DNA from: Parvularcula sp964219355
GTDB taxonomy: Bacteria; Pseudomonadota; Alphaproteobacteria; Caulobacterales; Parvularculaceae
Direction: 5' to 3'
Length of the DNA: 64,000 nt
NCBI GenBank assembly: GCA_964219355.1
Contig: CAXPOZ010000004.1
Coordinates: forward strand, 124,001-188,000
Shown here: one piece after another, positions 22,962 to 32,526 of the stretch
Numbering within the stretch: the first letter of the stretch is position 1
Layout of the letters: every line of letters starts with the position of its first letter
Notes under the pieces: model-generated
What the model saw: only the letters and a program-made list of their open reading frames with translations
What the model was told of the DNA's origin: nothing
Database searches by the model: none
Made by a program: the position numbers and the translations under genes

Positions 22962-25900
22962 ATGATCATCACCCGCAAGTTTTCCACAAAAGACAGCCCC
23001 TATGGGGGCCGCGCATTTGTGCCGCGGACGAGCCACGGCCATGGAACTGATTCGCGCGACTTTGAGCTGACTGTACCGGAGAGCTGGTCACAGGTCGCAA
23101 CCGATATCCTTGCGCAGAAATATTTACGCCGTGCCGGGGTGCCCCAGGCGACCGTCCGGATGGAGGGCTTTGACGGCCCCGCTGATCTGGCGCCGCACGG
23201 CCCCGCCCCCAAAGCCGGCACCGGGCCAGAGCCGGATGCAGAAGCTGTCTTCTCGCGCCTTGCCGGCGCCTGGGCCTATCATGGCTGGGAACAGGGACTT
23301 TTCGACAAGCCAGAAGACGCCCTCATCTTCCGCGATGAGATCTGCGCCATGCTGGCCGCCCAGATCGCCGCGCCCAATTCGCCGCAATGGTTCAATACCG
23401 GACTTCACTGGGCCTACGGCATCTCCGCCCCCGGCAAGGGGCATTTCCGCTATGATTCCGATGCAGGCGCTGCCATCGAAGTGGCCGACGCTTATGCCAC
23501 CCCCCAGCCACATGCCTGTTTCATTCAGTCCGTGCACGATTCGCTGGTCGGCGAAGGCGGGATCTTTGACCTCTGGGCGCGCGAGGCACGACTATTCAAA
23601 TTTGGCTCAGGCTCTGGGACCAATTTCTCCTCCCTGCGCGGAGAGAAAGAACCGCTGTCGGGTGGCGGCGAATCCTCCGGGCTGATTAGCTTCCTGAAAG
23701 TCGGTGATGCTGCGGCAGGCGCGATCAAGTCCGGCGGCGTCACCCGCCGCGCGGCCAAAATGGTCATTGTTGATATCGACCATCCGGACATCATGGAATT
23801 TGTCGGCTGGAAAGCCGCCGAGGAGCTCAAGGTGGCAGCCCTTGTTTCGGGCTCCATCGTAACCAAACGACATGTTGAAGCCGTCTTTGCCGTCACCCGA
23901 GGCGATGACGATCACCGCTTTGATCCTCAGCGTAACGCGGACCTCAAGCGCGTCATGAAATCCGCGCGCCGTGACGGTGTGCCGGACGGGGTGATCTCTC
24001 GTGCGCTCAGCCTTGCCCGCGATGGCGCAGAATCGATGCCGATTGAGACCTATTCAATCGACTGGGACAGCGAAGCCTATCGCACCGTCAGTGGTCAGAA
24101 TGCGAATAATTCGGTGCGCGTGTCGGCTGATTTCTTCAAAGCCCTTGATGAAGATGCCGACTGGTCCCTCACCCGCCGGACAGATGGCAGCGTGCATGGC
24201 ACGGTCAAGGCCCGCCAGCTCTGGCAGAAAATCGGTGAAGCCGCATGGGCCAGTGCTGATCCCGGCATCCAGTATCATGACACGATCAATGAGTGGCACA
24301 CCTGCTCCGCCGATGGTGAAATCACCGCATCCAATCCGTGCTCGGAATATATGTTCCTTGACGACACGGCCTGTAACCTCGCCTCGATCAACCTGATCAA
24401 ATTCATGAAGGATGATGGCGAGTTCGACATTGATGGCTTCATCCATGCCTGCCGTCTGTGGACCATGGTGCTTGAAATCTCTGTCGGCATGGCGAGCTTC
24501 CCGTCGAAAGCGATTGCCGAGCGGTCTTATGCCTACCGAACGCTGGGCCTTGGCTATGCTAATCTCGGCGGGCTGCTGATGTCTTGCGGGCTCCCCTATG
24601 ACAGTGACGAAGCGCGCGCCGGAGCCGGCGCGATCACCGCACTGATGACGGCGGTTGCCTACCGGACTTCCGCCGAAATGGCCGAGAAGCTTTCGCCCTT
24701 CCCGCGTTACAAGGATAACCGGGCTTCGGTCCTCCGGGTGCTGCGCAATCATGCGGCAGCAGCGGGCCTTGGCGAATTCGAAGGACTGACCGTCACGCCG
24801 CCCCTGCTCGATGGCAGCCAGGTGCCCTTCGCCGGACTTTATGAGGCCGCGCAAACCGCCTGGGGCGAGACCCTCAAATCCGCCGAAAAGCACGGGCTGC
24901 GAAATGCGCAGGCAACCGCGATTGCGCCGACGGGGACGATCGGCCTCGTCATGGATTGCGATACGACCGGCATCGAGCCTGATTTCGCGCTGGTCAAATT
25001 CAAGCAGCTTGCTGGCGGCGGGATGATCCGCCTGATCAACCGCTCCGTGCCTGTGGGCCTGCATGCGCTAGGGTACACGGAAGAGCAGATCCGCGAGATC
25101 GAGACCTACGCGGTCGGCCACGCCTCCCTTGAGAATGCCCCCGGCATCAGCCTCGATAACCTGCGCGAAGAAGGCTTCACCGACAAGGAAATCGCGGCCG
25201 TCACCGAAGCGCTCAAATCGACCTTCGATCTGACTTATGCCTTCACCGCCGATGTTCTGGGCGAGCGCTTCCTTCGCGGCACGCTCGGTTTTTCCAATGA
25301 GCAGATCGGCCAGTCGGGCTATGCCACCTTGCGCGATCTTGGCTTTTCCGATGAGGACATTCACCGCGCCAATCTTCACTGCTGCGGTACGATGACGGTT
25401 GAGGGTGCGCCTCATCTGGACCCGGAGCATCTGCCGGTCTTTGATTGTGCGACCAAATGCGGCCGCACGGGCACGCGCAGCCTGTCGGTGGCCGCCCATA
25501 TCGAAATGATGGCCGCCTGCCAGCCTTTCGTTTCAGGCGCGATCTCCAAAACCGTGAACCTGCCGAACCGCGCGACCATTGGCGATTGCCTCCTCGCCTA
25601 TCGCGCGGCCTATGAGCGGGGCCTTAAATCCATCGCTCTTTACCGGGATGGCTCAAAGCTGTCCCAGCCGTTGACCGGCATCCTTCTGGGCCAGGACGAT
25701 TTCGAAGCCGACGACCTGCTTGACCAGCCCTCGACCGAGCGGGCCCGCATCTTTGCCGAACGGGTCGTCGAGCGCGTGATCGAGCGCACGCCGGGCCGCC
25801 GTCGCCTGCCCGACCGGCGCAAGGGCTATATTCAGAAAGCGATTGTCGGCGGGCACAAGGTCTATCTGCACACAGGCGAATTCGAAGATGGCGAACTCGG

Positions 25901-26543
25901 CGAAATCTTCGTCGACATGCACAAGGAAGGCGCGGCCTTCCGTTCGCTGATGAACAATTTCGCCATCGCGATTTCGCTCGGCCTGCAATATGGCGTGCCG
26001 CTTGAAGAGTTCGTTGATGCCTATCTCTTCACGCGCTTTGAACCGGCCGGTCCCGTTCAGGGCAATGACCGGATCAAGAACGCGACCTCGATCCTCGACT
26101 ATATCTTCCGTGAACTGGCGATCAGCTATATGGGCCGCAACGACCTCGGCCATGTGCCCGAAGAAGGCTCTGTCTTTGATGTCGGTCAGGGGGTCGATGC
26201 CGAAGGCGTGCAGGAAGAGGCCCAGCGGCTGATCTCGAAAGGCTTCTCGCGCGCCTCCACCATGGACAATCTGGTGGTCTTGCGCGGCGGCGAGTTCGAC
26301 CGGCTGAGAAAAGAGCGCGAAAGCGCGCCCGCCAGTGATGATGAGGCGAGCGAACCTGCTGGCCCGCCGGCTCCCGATCCCGGCACAAGGGGGCGGCTCG
26401 CCGATCCCAACCGGGAGCGCGACGAAGCCCTGACCAAGGGCTATGAAGGTGATGCGTGTACGAATTGCGGCCAGTTCACCATGGTCCGCAATGGCACCTG
26501 CCTGCGCTGTGATTCCTGTGGTCACTCCACGGGCTGCTCGTAA
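22962..26543 (+). CDS. nrdJ: Vitamin B12-dependent ribonucleotide reductase (class II)
   Basis: A 1193-residue class II reductase that makes deoxyribonucleotides using adenosylcobalamin and no oxygen-dependent partner subunit. The barrel shows the substrate-region motifs GSGTNFSSLRGEKE, NPCSEYMFLDDTACNLASINL-type sequence and APTGTIGLVMDCDTTGIEPD. The C-terminal part has a TSCPD-like domain (VYLHTGEFEDGELGEIFVDM) and a zinc-ribbon tail with CTNCG, CLRCDSCG and a final C-S pair that probably re-reduces the active site. The length is normal for alphaproteobacterial NrdJ, so no intein. ATG at 22962; no cobalamin riboswitch is visible upstream, but DnaA-like boxes are. Confidence 0.97.
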   Translation: MIITRKFSTKDSPYGGRAFVPRTSHGHGTDSRDFELTVPESWSQVATDILAQKYLRRAGVPQATVRMEGFDGPADLAPHGPAPKAGTGPEPDAEAVFSRLAGAWAYHGWEQGLFDKPEDALIFRDEICAMLAAQIAAPNSPQWFNTGLHWAYGISAPGKGHFRYDSDAGAAIEVADAYATPQPHACFIQSVHDSLVGEGGIFDLWAREARLFKFGSGSGTNFSSLRGEKEPLSGGGESSGLISFLKVGDAAAGAIKSGGVTRRAAKMVIVDIDHPDIMEFVGWKAAEELKVAALVSGSIVTKRHVEAVFAVTRGDDDHRFDPQRNADLKRVMKSARRDGVPDGVISRALSLARDGAESMPIETYSIDWDSEAYRTVSGQNANNSVRVSADFFKALDEDADWSLTRRTDGSVHGTVKARQLWQKIGEAAWASADPGIQYHDTINEWHTCSADGEITASNPCSEYMFLDDTACNLASINLIKFMKDDGEFDIDGFIHACRLWTMVLEISVGMASFPSKAIAERSYAYRTLGLGYANLGGLLMSCGLPYDSDEARAGAGAITALMTAVAYRTSAEMAEKLSPFPRYKDNRASVLRVLRNHAAAAGLGEFEGLTVTPPLLDGSQVPFAGLYEAAQTAWGETLKSAEKHGLRNAQATAIAPTGTIGLVMDCDTTGIEPDFALVKFKQLAGGGMIRLINRSVPVGLHALGYTEEQIREIETYAVGHASLENAPGISLDNLREEGFTDKEIAAVTEALKSTFDLTYAFTADVLGERFLRGTLGFSNEQIGQSGYATLRDLGFSDEDIHRANLHCCGTMTVEGAPHLDPEHLPVFDCATKCGRTGTRSLSVAAHIEMMAACQPFVSGAISKTVNLPNRATIGDCLLAYRAAYERGLKSIALYRDGSKLSQPLTGILLGQDDFEADDLLDQPSTERARIFAERVVERVIERTPGRRRLPDRRKGYIQKAIVGGHKVYLHTGEFEDGELGEIFVDMHKEGAAFRSLMNNFAIAISLGLQYGVPLEEFVDAYLFTRFEPAGPVQGNDRIKNATSILDYIFRELAISYMGRNDLGHVPEEGSVFDVGQGVDAEGVQEEAQRLISKGFSRASTMDNLVVLRGGEFDRLRKERESAPASDDEASEPAGPPAPDPGTRGRLADPNRERDEALTKGYEGDACTNCGQFTMVRNGTCLRCDSCGHSTGCS

Positions 26544-26673
26544 ATCTTCGCCGTTAAGGTAAACTCGCCGTCACCACGCCCCTTCCAATTGAGGGGCGCG
26601 TTGAATCTTCTCTGAAATCTCCTGTCATTACGTTTGTTGCTCCGGGCACGGGCACTTTGCGCAGGAGGCAGAA

Positions 26674-27573
26674 ATGCGCACATTTTTACTTAATCTGAGC
26701 CTGATGGGCGGGCTCTTTATTCTCTGGTATTCCTACGCGCCCATCGATCATAAAATGCGGGTACCGACGGAAGTTAGGCAAACCGTCTCCGCGCTCGACG
26801 GGCTGGCGACAGCGGGCATGTATCACCTCACCTCCCTCGTTGATGAAGTGGCAGAACCGCCTGTCCGCACACCTGACGGCCGCGCCGGGCCGCTCCTGAT
26901 CAGCAGCGGCGAGGAATCCCTGGAAATCCATGGTGAGCGGGCGTCGGGCAAGGCGGCCGCGGCAGAAACCCATCCCGACATGTTTGCCGGGCTGTCCCTG
27001 AAGAATGCGACGCTCGCGGAATCCCGTCTCGACGGGTACGATCTCGACTTCACCGATTTCCGCGGCGCAGCGCTTGCCAATGTCACCCTGCAGATGAGCC
27101 ACGGTCAGGACACCCGCTTTAACGGGGCCCTGATGCACCGTTCTGACTTCTCCCGCGCAACCCTGCGCCGGGCGCGGTTCGATCAGGCGATTATGGCGCA
27201 TACGGTGTTCGAAGGCGCCGAAATCATCGAGGGCTCCTTCAGCGGCGCGATGATGCGCGGCGGGTCGCTCTCGGGCGCGACAATGGCCGGCACTCGCTTT
27301 GACGAGGCCCGCTTTGAACGCACCGATATGCGGCAGGCGGATTTCAGCGCGACATCCTTCCGCGGCGCGGTGCTGCTCAACACAAAGCTGCATGGAAGCT
27401 CGCTGGCCGCAGCCAATCTCTCCGGCGCGGATCTCTCGACCGTGCTGGGTCTCACCCAAGACCAGCTCAACCGGGCCTGCGGTGATGCCGATACCCGGCT
27501 TCCCGAAGGCTACACCATCCCGTCCTGCCTGGCGCCGGCCCCCACACGCCTGGCGCAGAACGAGGTAGATTAA
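26674..27573 (+). CDS. Membrane-anchored pentapeptide-repeat protein
   Basis: A 299-residue protein with an N-terminal membrane segment (LLNLSLMGGLFILWYSYAPI) and pentapeptide repeats from about residue 105 to 265 (for example AMMRGGSLSGATMAGTRFDE and AANLSGADLSTV). It ends with GLTQDQLNRACGDADTRLPEG, a tail commonly seen after such repeats in alphaproteobacteria; two cysteines there could bond if the domain is periplasmic. AGGAGG lies 9 bases before the ATG. Function unknown. A GC-rich hairpin without T-run (27584-27605) follows. Confidence 0.85.
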   Translation: MRTFLLNLSLMGGLFILWYSYAPIDHKMRVPTEVRQTVSALDGLATAGMYHLTSLVDEVAEPPVRTPDGRAGPLLISSGEESLEIHGERASGKAAAAETHPDMFAGLSLKNATLAESRLDGYDLDFTDFRGAALANVTLQMSHGQDTRFNGALMHRSDFSRATLRRARFDQAIMAHTVFEGAEIIEGSFSGAMMRGGSLSGATMAGTRFDEARFERTDMRQADFSATSFRGAVLLNTKLHGSSLAAANLSGADLSTVLGLTQDQLNRACGDADTRLPEGYTIPSCLAPAPTRLAQNEVD

Positions 27574-27648
27574 CGGGCAACGGCCCGGCGGGTTCTCTCG
27601 CCGGGTCAACCGTCCTACATATGAGGGCTCTTCAACCGGCGAGCCTTC

Positions 27649-29565
27649 GTGACTGACACTTCTCCCCTTACCGGCACTGCCTATATCGCCGACCAGCTCA
27701 AACGCCTGCCGACCCGGCCGGGCGTTTACCGCATGTATGGCGAGGACGCGGAGGTGCTCTATGTAGGCAAGGCGAAAAGCCTCAAAGACCGGGTCTCGAG
27801 CTATGCGACGCTGAACGGGCACACCAACCGCATAGCGCGGATGATCACCGAGACGCGCCGCATGGAATTCGTCGTCACAGAGACGGAAACCGAGAGCCTG
27901 CTGCTCGAAGCCAATCTGATCAAGAGCCTGAAACCCCGCTATAACGTACTGATGCGGGACGATAAGTCCTTTGCCAATATCCTTCTGGCAACGGATCATC
28001 CGATCCCCCGGATCATGAAGCATCGTGGCGCAAGAAAGCGCGAGGGGCATTATTTCGGTCCTTTCGCCTCCGCCGGGGCCGTCAATCGCACGCTAAATAC
28101 GCTGCAGAAAGCCTTCCTGTTACGGAGCTGTTCGGATTCCGTGCTGGAAAGCCGGTCCCGGCCCTGCCTCCTGCATCAGATCAAGAGATGCGCCGCCCCT
28201 TGTGTCGATCTCATCTCACCGGAGGAGTATAACGCCCTTGTCGAAGAGGCATTGTCTTTCTTACGCGGAAAGAACTCCGACGTGCAGGGTCAGTTGTCAA
28301 AAGAGATGGAGGCCGCCGCCGAAGCGCTCGATTTCGAGCGCGCCGCGCAATTGCGTGACCGCATCCGCGCGCTGACCTTTGTGCAGGAAAGCCAGGGCAT
28401 CAATCTCGCCGGGCTTGCCGAGGCGGATGTCTTTGCGATCCATGCCGATGGCGGGCAGGCCTGTATCCAGACCTTCTTTTTCCGCGCGGGCCAGAACCTC
28501 GGTACGCATTCCTATTTTCCCAAACATGACAAGGAAGAAGCGCCGGATATCATTCTCGAAAGCTTTATTGCTCAGTTCTATGACAATCAGGTGCCGCCCC
28601 GGCAGGTGCTCGTCTCAGAGGAGCTGCCCAATCAGGCGCTGCTCGCAGATGCGCTGACGACCAAGGCAGGGCGGAAGATCGAGGTCTCGGCCCCTGCACG
28701 CGGCGACAAGCTGGCCCTGATCCGGCAGGCGCGCACCAATGCACGTGAAGCGCTGGGACGGCGTCTCGCTGAAACGACATCGCAGGCAAGGCTGCTCAAG
28801 GCACTGGGCGACCGGCTCGGCATGTCCGCCCCGCCCCGCAGGATCGAGGTCTATGACAACTCCCACACCGGCGGCACCGGTGCGCTGGGCGGGATGGTCG
28901 TTGCGACCGAAGAGGGCTTTAAGAAAAATCAGTACAGGAAGTTCAACATCAAGGATGAAGACCTCTCTCCCGGGGATGATTTTGGCATGATGCGCGAGGT
29001 CCTGACCCGGCGATTCAAGCGGCTGATCAAGGAAGAGGATCCAACATCAGAGAACTGGCCGTCGCTCATCATCATCGATGGCGGGGAAGGCCAGCTCAAC
29101 GCCGCCCGCGAGGTGATGGAGGATCTTGGCCTGCCGATCGGTCTTGATACGGAGAATGGAGAGATCACCATCCTTTCGATTGCCAAGGGACGGCGCGAGG
29201 ATGAGCAGGGCCGCCGCCGCGCCGACCGGACCATGGCCGCGACGGGTGAGCAGTTCTTCCTGCCGGGGATTGCCCCCTTCACCCTGCCGCCGCGCTCGGA
29301 AGTCCTCTATTTCCTCCTCCGCCTGCGCGACGAGGTCCACCGCTTTGCGATTGGTAGCCACCGTGCGCGCCGCTCAAAAGACATGGTCAAGAACCCGCTT
29401 GATGCAATCGAAGGGATCGGCGGCAAACGGAAGAAATCCCTGCTCCACCATTTTGGGTCAGCCAAGGCAGTCGCGAATGCTAAACCCGCCGATCTTTCCG
29501 CCGTCGAAGGGATATCCGCTTCACTGGCGCAGCGGATCTATGATCACTTTCACCCCGCCGGGTGA
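27649..29565 (+). CDS. uvrC: Excinuclease ABC subunit C
   Basis: A 638-residue nucleotide-excision-repair nuclease that cuts the damaged strand on both sides of a UvrB-bound lesion. Domains in order: GIY-YIG nuclease (PGVYRMYGEDAEVLYVGKAK, residues ~24-45), UVR motif (KEMEAAAEALDFERAAQLRD, ~220), the RNase H-like second nuclease (YDNSHTGGTGALGGMVV, and IIDGGEGQLNAA), and C-terminal helix-hairpin-helix repeats (IEGIGGKRKKSLLHHFGS). GTG start at 27649. Its 3' end overlaps the convergent GNAT gene by 16 bases. Confidence 0.98.
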   Translation: MTDTSPLTGTAYIADQLKRLPTRPGVYRMYGEDAEVLYVGKAKSLKDRVSSYATLNGHTNRIARMITETRRMEFVVTETETESLLLEANLIKSLKPRYNVLMRDDKSFANILLATDHPIPRIMKHRGARKREGHYFGPFASAGAVNRTLNTLQKAFLLRSCSDSVLESRSRPCLLHQIKRCAAPCVDLISPEEYNALVEEALSFLRGKNSDVQGQLSKEMEAAAEALDFERAAQLRDRIRALTFVQESQGINLAGLAEADVFAIHADGGQACIQTFFFRAGQNLGTHSYFPKHDKEEAPDIILESFIAQFYDNQVPPRQVLVSEELPNQALLADALTTKAGRKIEVSAPARGDKLALIRQARTNAREALGRRLAETTSQARLLKALGDRLGMSAPPRRIEVYDNSHTGGTGALGGMVVATEEGFKKNQYRKFNIKDEDLSPGDDFGMMREVLTRRFKRLIKEEDPTSENWPSLIIIDGGEGQLNAAREVMEDLGLPIGLDTENGEITILSIAKGRREDEQGRRRADRTMAATGEQFFLPGIAPFTLPPRSEVLYFLLRLRDEVHRFAIGSHRARRSKDMVKNPLDAIEGIGGKRKKSLLHHFGSAKAVANAKPADLSAVEGISASLAQRIYDHFHPAG

Positions 29566-30089
29566 AGCCTCTCAAAGCGCTCTTTCGTCAGGCGCATAGT
29601 GACATGGCGGACCGGCTCCGGCCCACGCGACAGCGCGGTCACAAGGTCAATCTCGAGTTCCTCAAAGCCCAGAAAGTTCAGCACTCGGCCGGATGCCGGA
29701 TTGTCGATGAAGTGACCTGAGATCATCGACGGCACGCCGAGCTTCGCAAAGCCGTGGCGAACAAAGGCGAGCCCCGCCTCCTTCATGAAGCCGCGACCTC
29801 GAAACGGCGCGCCCAGCCAATAGCCAAGGACAGGCTCGTCTTCGTCGGTCTGGAATGAGATGACCCCCATAAAGGCGCCGCTGGCTTTATCCGTCAGGGC
29901 AAGGACTTCCTCATCGCCATTCAGAACGACATTCTCCATGAAGCCGTTCCAGTCATCCATCGTATAGGGATGCGGCACGCGCGCGAGCATGCGGGCGGTT
30001 TCATGGTCATCAAGGTAACGAACAGCATCTGGTCCATCCTCATCGCGAGGCGGGCGAAGCGTCATGCGGGCGGTACTCAACTCAGTCAC
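29550..30089 (-). CDS. GNAT-family acetyltransferase (RimJ/RimL-like)
   Basis: A 179-residue acetyl-CoA-dependent N-acetyltransferase. The start LSTARMTLRPPRDEDGPDAV is typical of the RimJ/RimL group (Acetyltransf_3). The acetyl-CoA loop is GAPFRGRGFMKEAGLAF, and NPASGRVLNFLGFEEL is the C-terminal motif. Its ATG overlaps the recO stop as ATGA, so it is translationally coupled and forms the last gene of the rpoZ-recO operon. The target (ribosomal protein, other protein or small molecule) is unknown. Confidence 0.88.
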   Translation of the reverse strand: MTELSTARMTLRPPRDEDGPDAVRYLDDHETARMLARVPHPYTMDDWNGFMENVVLNGDEEVLALTDKASGAFMGVISFQTDEDEPVLGYWLGAPFRGRGFMKEAGLAFVRHGFAKLGVPSMISGHFIDNPASGRVLNFLGFEELEIDLVTALSRGPEPVRHVTMRLTKERFERLHPAG

Positions 30090-30820
30090 AATCTGTTTCC
30101 CAATCGGCGGATCATCTGTTCCCTTGCTTCTGGCAAGTGCCCGCCGTCCGGAGCCAATAGCCAGTTTTGCAGGAAATGTCCGGTCATTTTATAGGCCGCG
30201 ACTAGATCGGGCAGGTCCGCCTCTCCACGTCCAATCAGGAATGGCGGCAGTGGAAGCAGTTTTGTCTGATAGGGCATGCCGGCATCCATCGAGACGGCCG
30301 CGCCCGATTTCGGCGAGACGAAAACGAGATCCGCGCCATCCTCAAGAAGTGCGCCGGTCGCCGCACATTTATCAAGTGTCAGACCGAAACCGAGGGCGGA
30401 GAGAAGCCCGATCTCCCACCTGACCATCAGCACAGGGAAAATATCGGCATCATGAAGATGGGAGAGCACCGCATCGGTCGCTGCAAAAAGCTGTGGGTAG
30501 GCATTACCATGCGGCAGGGCCCGCATCAGCAATTCGGTCATCGCGCCAAGGCCGAGGAGCGACAGCCGCCCGGACATCGCGCCCGCTGAATGCGCCTGAT
30601 CAAGCTCTAGTTCAAAGGCGCCCAAGTCATCATCCGTTCGTCCACGCCAGACCGCCTGCACCCGGTTGCCCGGCTGGAGCATGGCCCCTTTCGTGCGCCC
30701 CTGCCCGCCATGGACGACGGCGCGCATCGCGCCATGCTCGCGGCAGAACAGGGTCGTGATGGTGTGGTTTTCTCCATGCGCGGCGGAGCCGAGCACTAAT
30801 GCATCATCCGTCCACTGCAT
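30086..30820 (-). CDS. recO: DNA repair protein RecO
   Basis: A 244-residue recombination mediator that loads RecA with RecF and RecR. The N-terminal OB-fold starts MQWTDDALVLGSAAHGENHT with REHGAMRAVVHGGQGR; the rest is helical (LLGLGAMTELLMRALPHGNAYPQLF). The zinc-binding cysteines found in many RecO proteins appear to be absent: only one Cys near the central region and one early one are seen. Three bases separate it from era. The ATGA overlap with the downstream GNAT gene implies coupling. Confidence 0.94.
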   Translation of the reverse strand: MQWTDDALVLGSAAHGENHTITTLFCREHGAMRAVVHGGQGRTKGAMLQPGNRVQAVWRGRTDDDLGAFELELDQAHSAGAMSGRLSLLGLGAMTELLMRALPHGNAYPQLFAATDAVLSHLHDADIFPVLMVRWEIGLLSALGFGLTLDKCAATGALLEDGADLVFVSPKSGAAVSMDAGMPYQTKLLPLPPFLIGRGEADLPDLVAAYKMTGHFLQNWLLAPDGGHLPEAREQMIRRLGNRL

Positions 30821-30823
30821 GGA

Positions 30824-31825
30824 TCACCCGGTGTGGGGCAACGTCGCGGGGTCGAGCCCCATTTCGCGGAACCGGGCCGCATCATTGGTCCAGTTCTCAC
30901 GCACCTTGACGAAGAGGAAGAGATGCACCTTCTCGCCCAGCAATTCGGTCAGCTCTTCGCGCGACGCCTTGCCGATGGCGGAGATCGTCTTGCCGCGCTG
31001 GCCCAGAACCAGCGCCTTCTGGCCATCGCGTTCGACGAAAACAGTCTGGGAGATTTTCAGCTCCCCCTTCTCGGTCCGCTCCCAGCCTTCAGTTTCGACC
31101 GTCAGGCTGTAGGGCAGTTCCTGATGCAGGCGCAGGAATAGTTTCTCGCGCGTCACCTCAGCGGCCATCAGCCGGTCAGTAATGTCCGAGAGCTGATCTT
31201 CGGGGTATAGGAATGGCCCTTCGGGCATCTGCTCGATCAGATACTCGCGCAACTGGTCGATCCCGAGGGATTTCTGCGCGGAGATCATGAAGGTCGCCGA
31301 GAAATTCCCGGCCTTGTTCAGCATGTCAGCGAGCAGGAGCAGCGGCGGCCGCGCGATGCGGTCAATCTTGTTCAGAACGAGGATCGCTTCCTGCCCTGCA
31401 CGTTTCAGCCCCTCAATGATCCGATCAGTATCTTCGGCAGAGCGACGGGAGGCGGCATCGCCTGCCTCTTCATTGACGGTGGAGAGATAGGCCGGTGCAT
31501 CAACGAGGAGGACGACGACATCGGCGCCGTCGACCCCTTCCCAGGCGGCCGCGACCATGGCGCGGTCGAGCGTACGGCGCGGCGAGAAAATACCGGGCGT
31601 GTCGACATAGACGATCTGGGTACTGTCTTCCATGGCAACACCGCGTACCCGTGCGCGCGTTGTCTGGACCTTGTGCGTCACGATGGAGACTTTCGCGCCG
31701 ACCATGAGATTGACCAGCGTCGACTTTCCGGCATTGGGTGCGCCAAGGACTGACACCACACCGCAGCGTGTCGGGCCATCGGCCATGGCCTCACCATTCA
31801 CGGTCATGTCATCCGTATCCGTCAC
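30824..31825 (-). CDS. era: GTPase Era
   Basis: A 333-residue ribosome-assembly GTPase that binds the 3' end of 16S rRNA. The G domain has G1 GAPNAGKSTLVN, G3 DTPGIF and G4 NKID; the C-terminal KH domain carries QTVFVERDGQKALVLGQRG. I chose the GTG at 31825: it overlaps the rnc stop as GTGA and has GAAGGAG 10 bases upstream inside rnc. The more upstream TTG at 31834 has only 1 base to the same ribosome site. The N terminus is ~20 residues longer than E. coli Era. Confidence 0.97.
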   Translation of the reverse strand: MTDTDDMTVNGEAMADGPTRCGVVSVLGAPNAGKSTLVNLMVGAKVSIVTHKVQTTRARVRGVAMEDSTQIVYVDTPGIFSPRRTLDRAMVAAAWEGVDGADVVVLLVDAPAYLSTVNEEAGDAASRRSAEDTDRIIEGLKRAGQEAILVLNKIDRIARPPLLLLADMLNKAGNFSATFMISAQKSLGIDQLREYLIEQMPEGPFLYPEDQLSDITDRLMAAEVTREKLFLRLHQELPYSLTVETEGWERTEKGELKISQTVFVERDGQKALVLGQRGKTISAIGKASREELTELLGEKVHLFLFVKVRENWTNDAARFREMGLDPATLPHTG

Positions 31826-32526
31826 GACGTCCAAACTCCTTCACGGCGGAGCAGGGTCTTGGCCGCTTCCATCTGCGCGGCCTGTTTGCTGCTGCCGCGG
31901 GCTGTTTCACGCTTCAGATCACCGACTTCAACCGCGATGGTGAAGACCGGTGCGTGATCCGGCCCTTCCCTGTCCAGTTCCTGATACCGAGGCGTACCAT
32001 GGCCGCGCTCCTGCGCCCATTCCTGTAACGCAGTTTTCGCGTCCCGGTGGCCTTCCATCAGGTCAGTAAAGTTTGCGCCCCAGAAACGATCATAGGCACC
32101 CCTTGCCGCAGTGAGCCCGCCATCGACATAGAGCGCGCCAAGCAAAGCCTCGCAGGCATCACCGAGAATGGCGTCCTTGTCCCGCCCGCCGGTTTTCTCC
32201 TCTCCAGCGGACATCCGCAGCGCCTTGCCGAGCCCGAAAGAGCGGGCCGCTTCGGCGCAAGTTTCCTTGCGAACGAGCGCATTGAGGCGCGGGGCAAGCT
32301 GGCCTTCGGGCAGGTCAGGATAGCGCCGCCAGAGCTCTTCGGCGGTCAGCAGGCCGAGCACCCGGTCGCCGAGAAATTCGAGGCGCTCAAGATCGCGCAC
32401 CCCGGTTTGCGAAAAACTCGCATGGGTGAGCGCGCGCTCGAGCAGAGACCGGTCCGTGAACTGATGTCCAACGGCCTGCTCTACCGCGTTTGCGGCTTCT
32501 GAATTTATTTCAGCCGGATTATTCAA
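31822..32526 (-). CDS. rnc: Ribonuclease III
   Basis: A 234-residue double-strand-specific RNase that processes rRNA precursors and many mRNAs. The catalytic domain has the signature LERLEFLGDRVLGLL (metal-binding Glu and Asp) and a second acidic site DACEALLGALYVDGG. The C-terminal dsRNA-binding domain ends GSSKQAAQMEAAKTLL. It overlaps lepB by 8 bases and era by 4 (GTGA), so it is tightly coupled within the operon. Confidence 0.98.
   Translation of the reverse strand: MNNPAEINSEAANAVEQAVGHQFTDRSLLERALTHASFSQTGVRDLERLEFLGDRVLGLLTAEELWRRYPDLPEGQLAPRLNALVRKETCAEAARSFGLGKALRMSAGEEKTGGRDKDAILGDACEALLGALYVDGGLTAARGAYDRFWGANFTDLMEGHRDAKTALQEWAQERGHGTPRYQELDREGPDHAPVFTIAVEVGDLKRETARGSSKQAAQMEAAKTLLRREGVWTS

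Noticed and set aside
22962..26543. Intein in nrdJ
   Set aside because: The 1193-residue length and continuous family motifs leave no room for a splicing domain.
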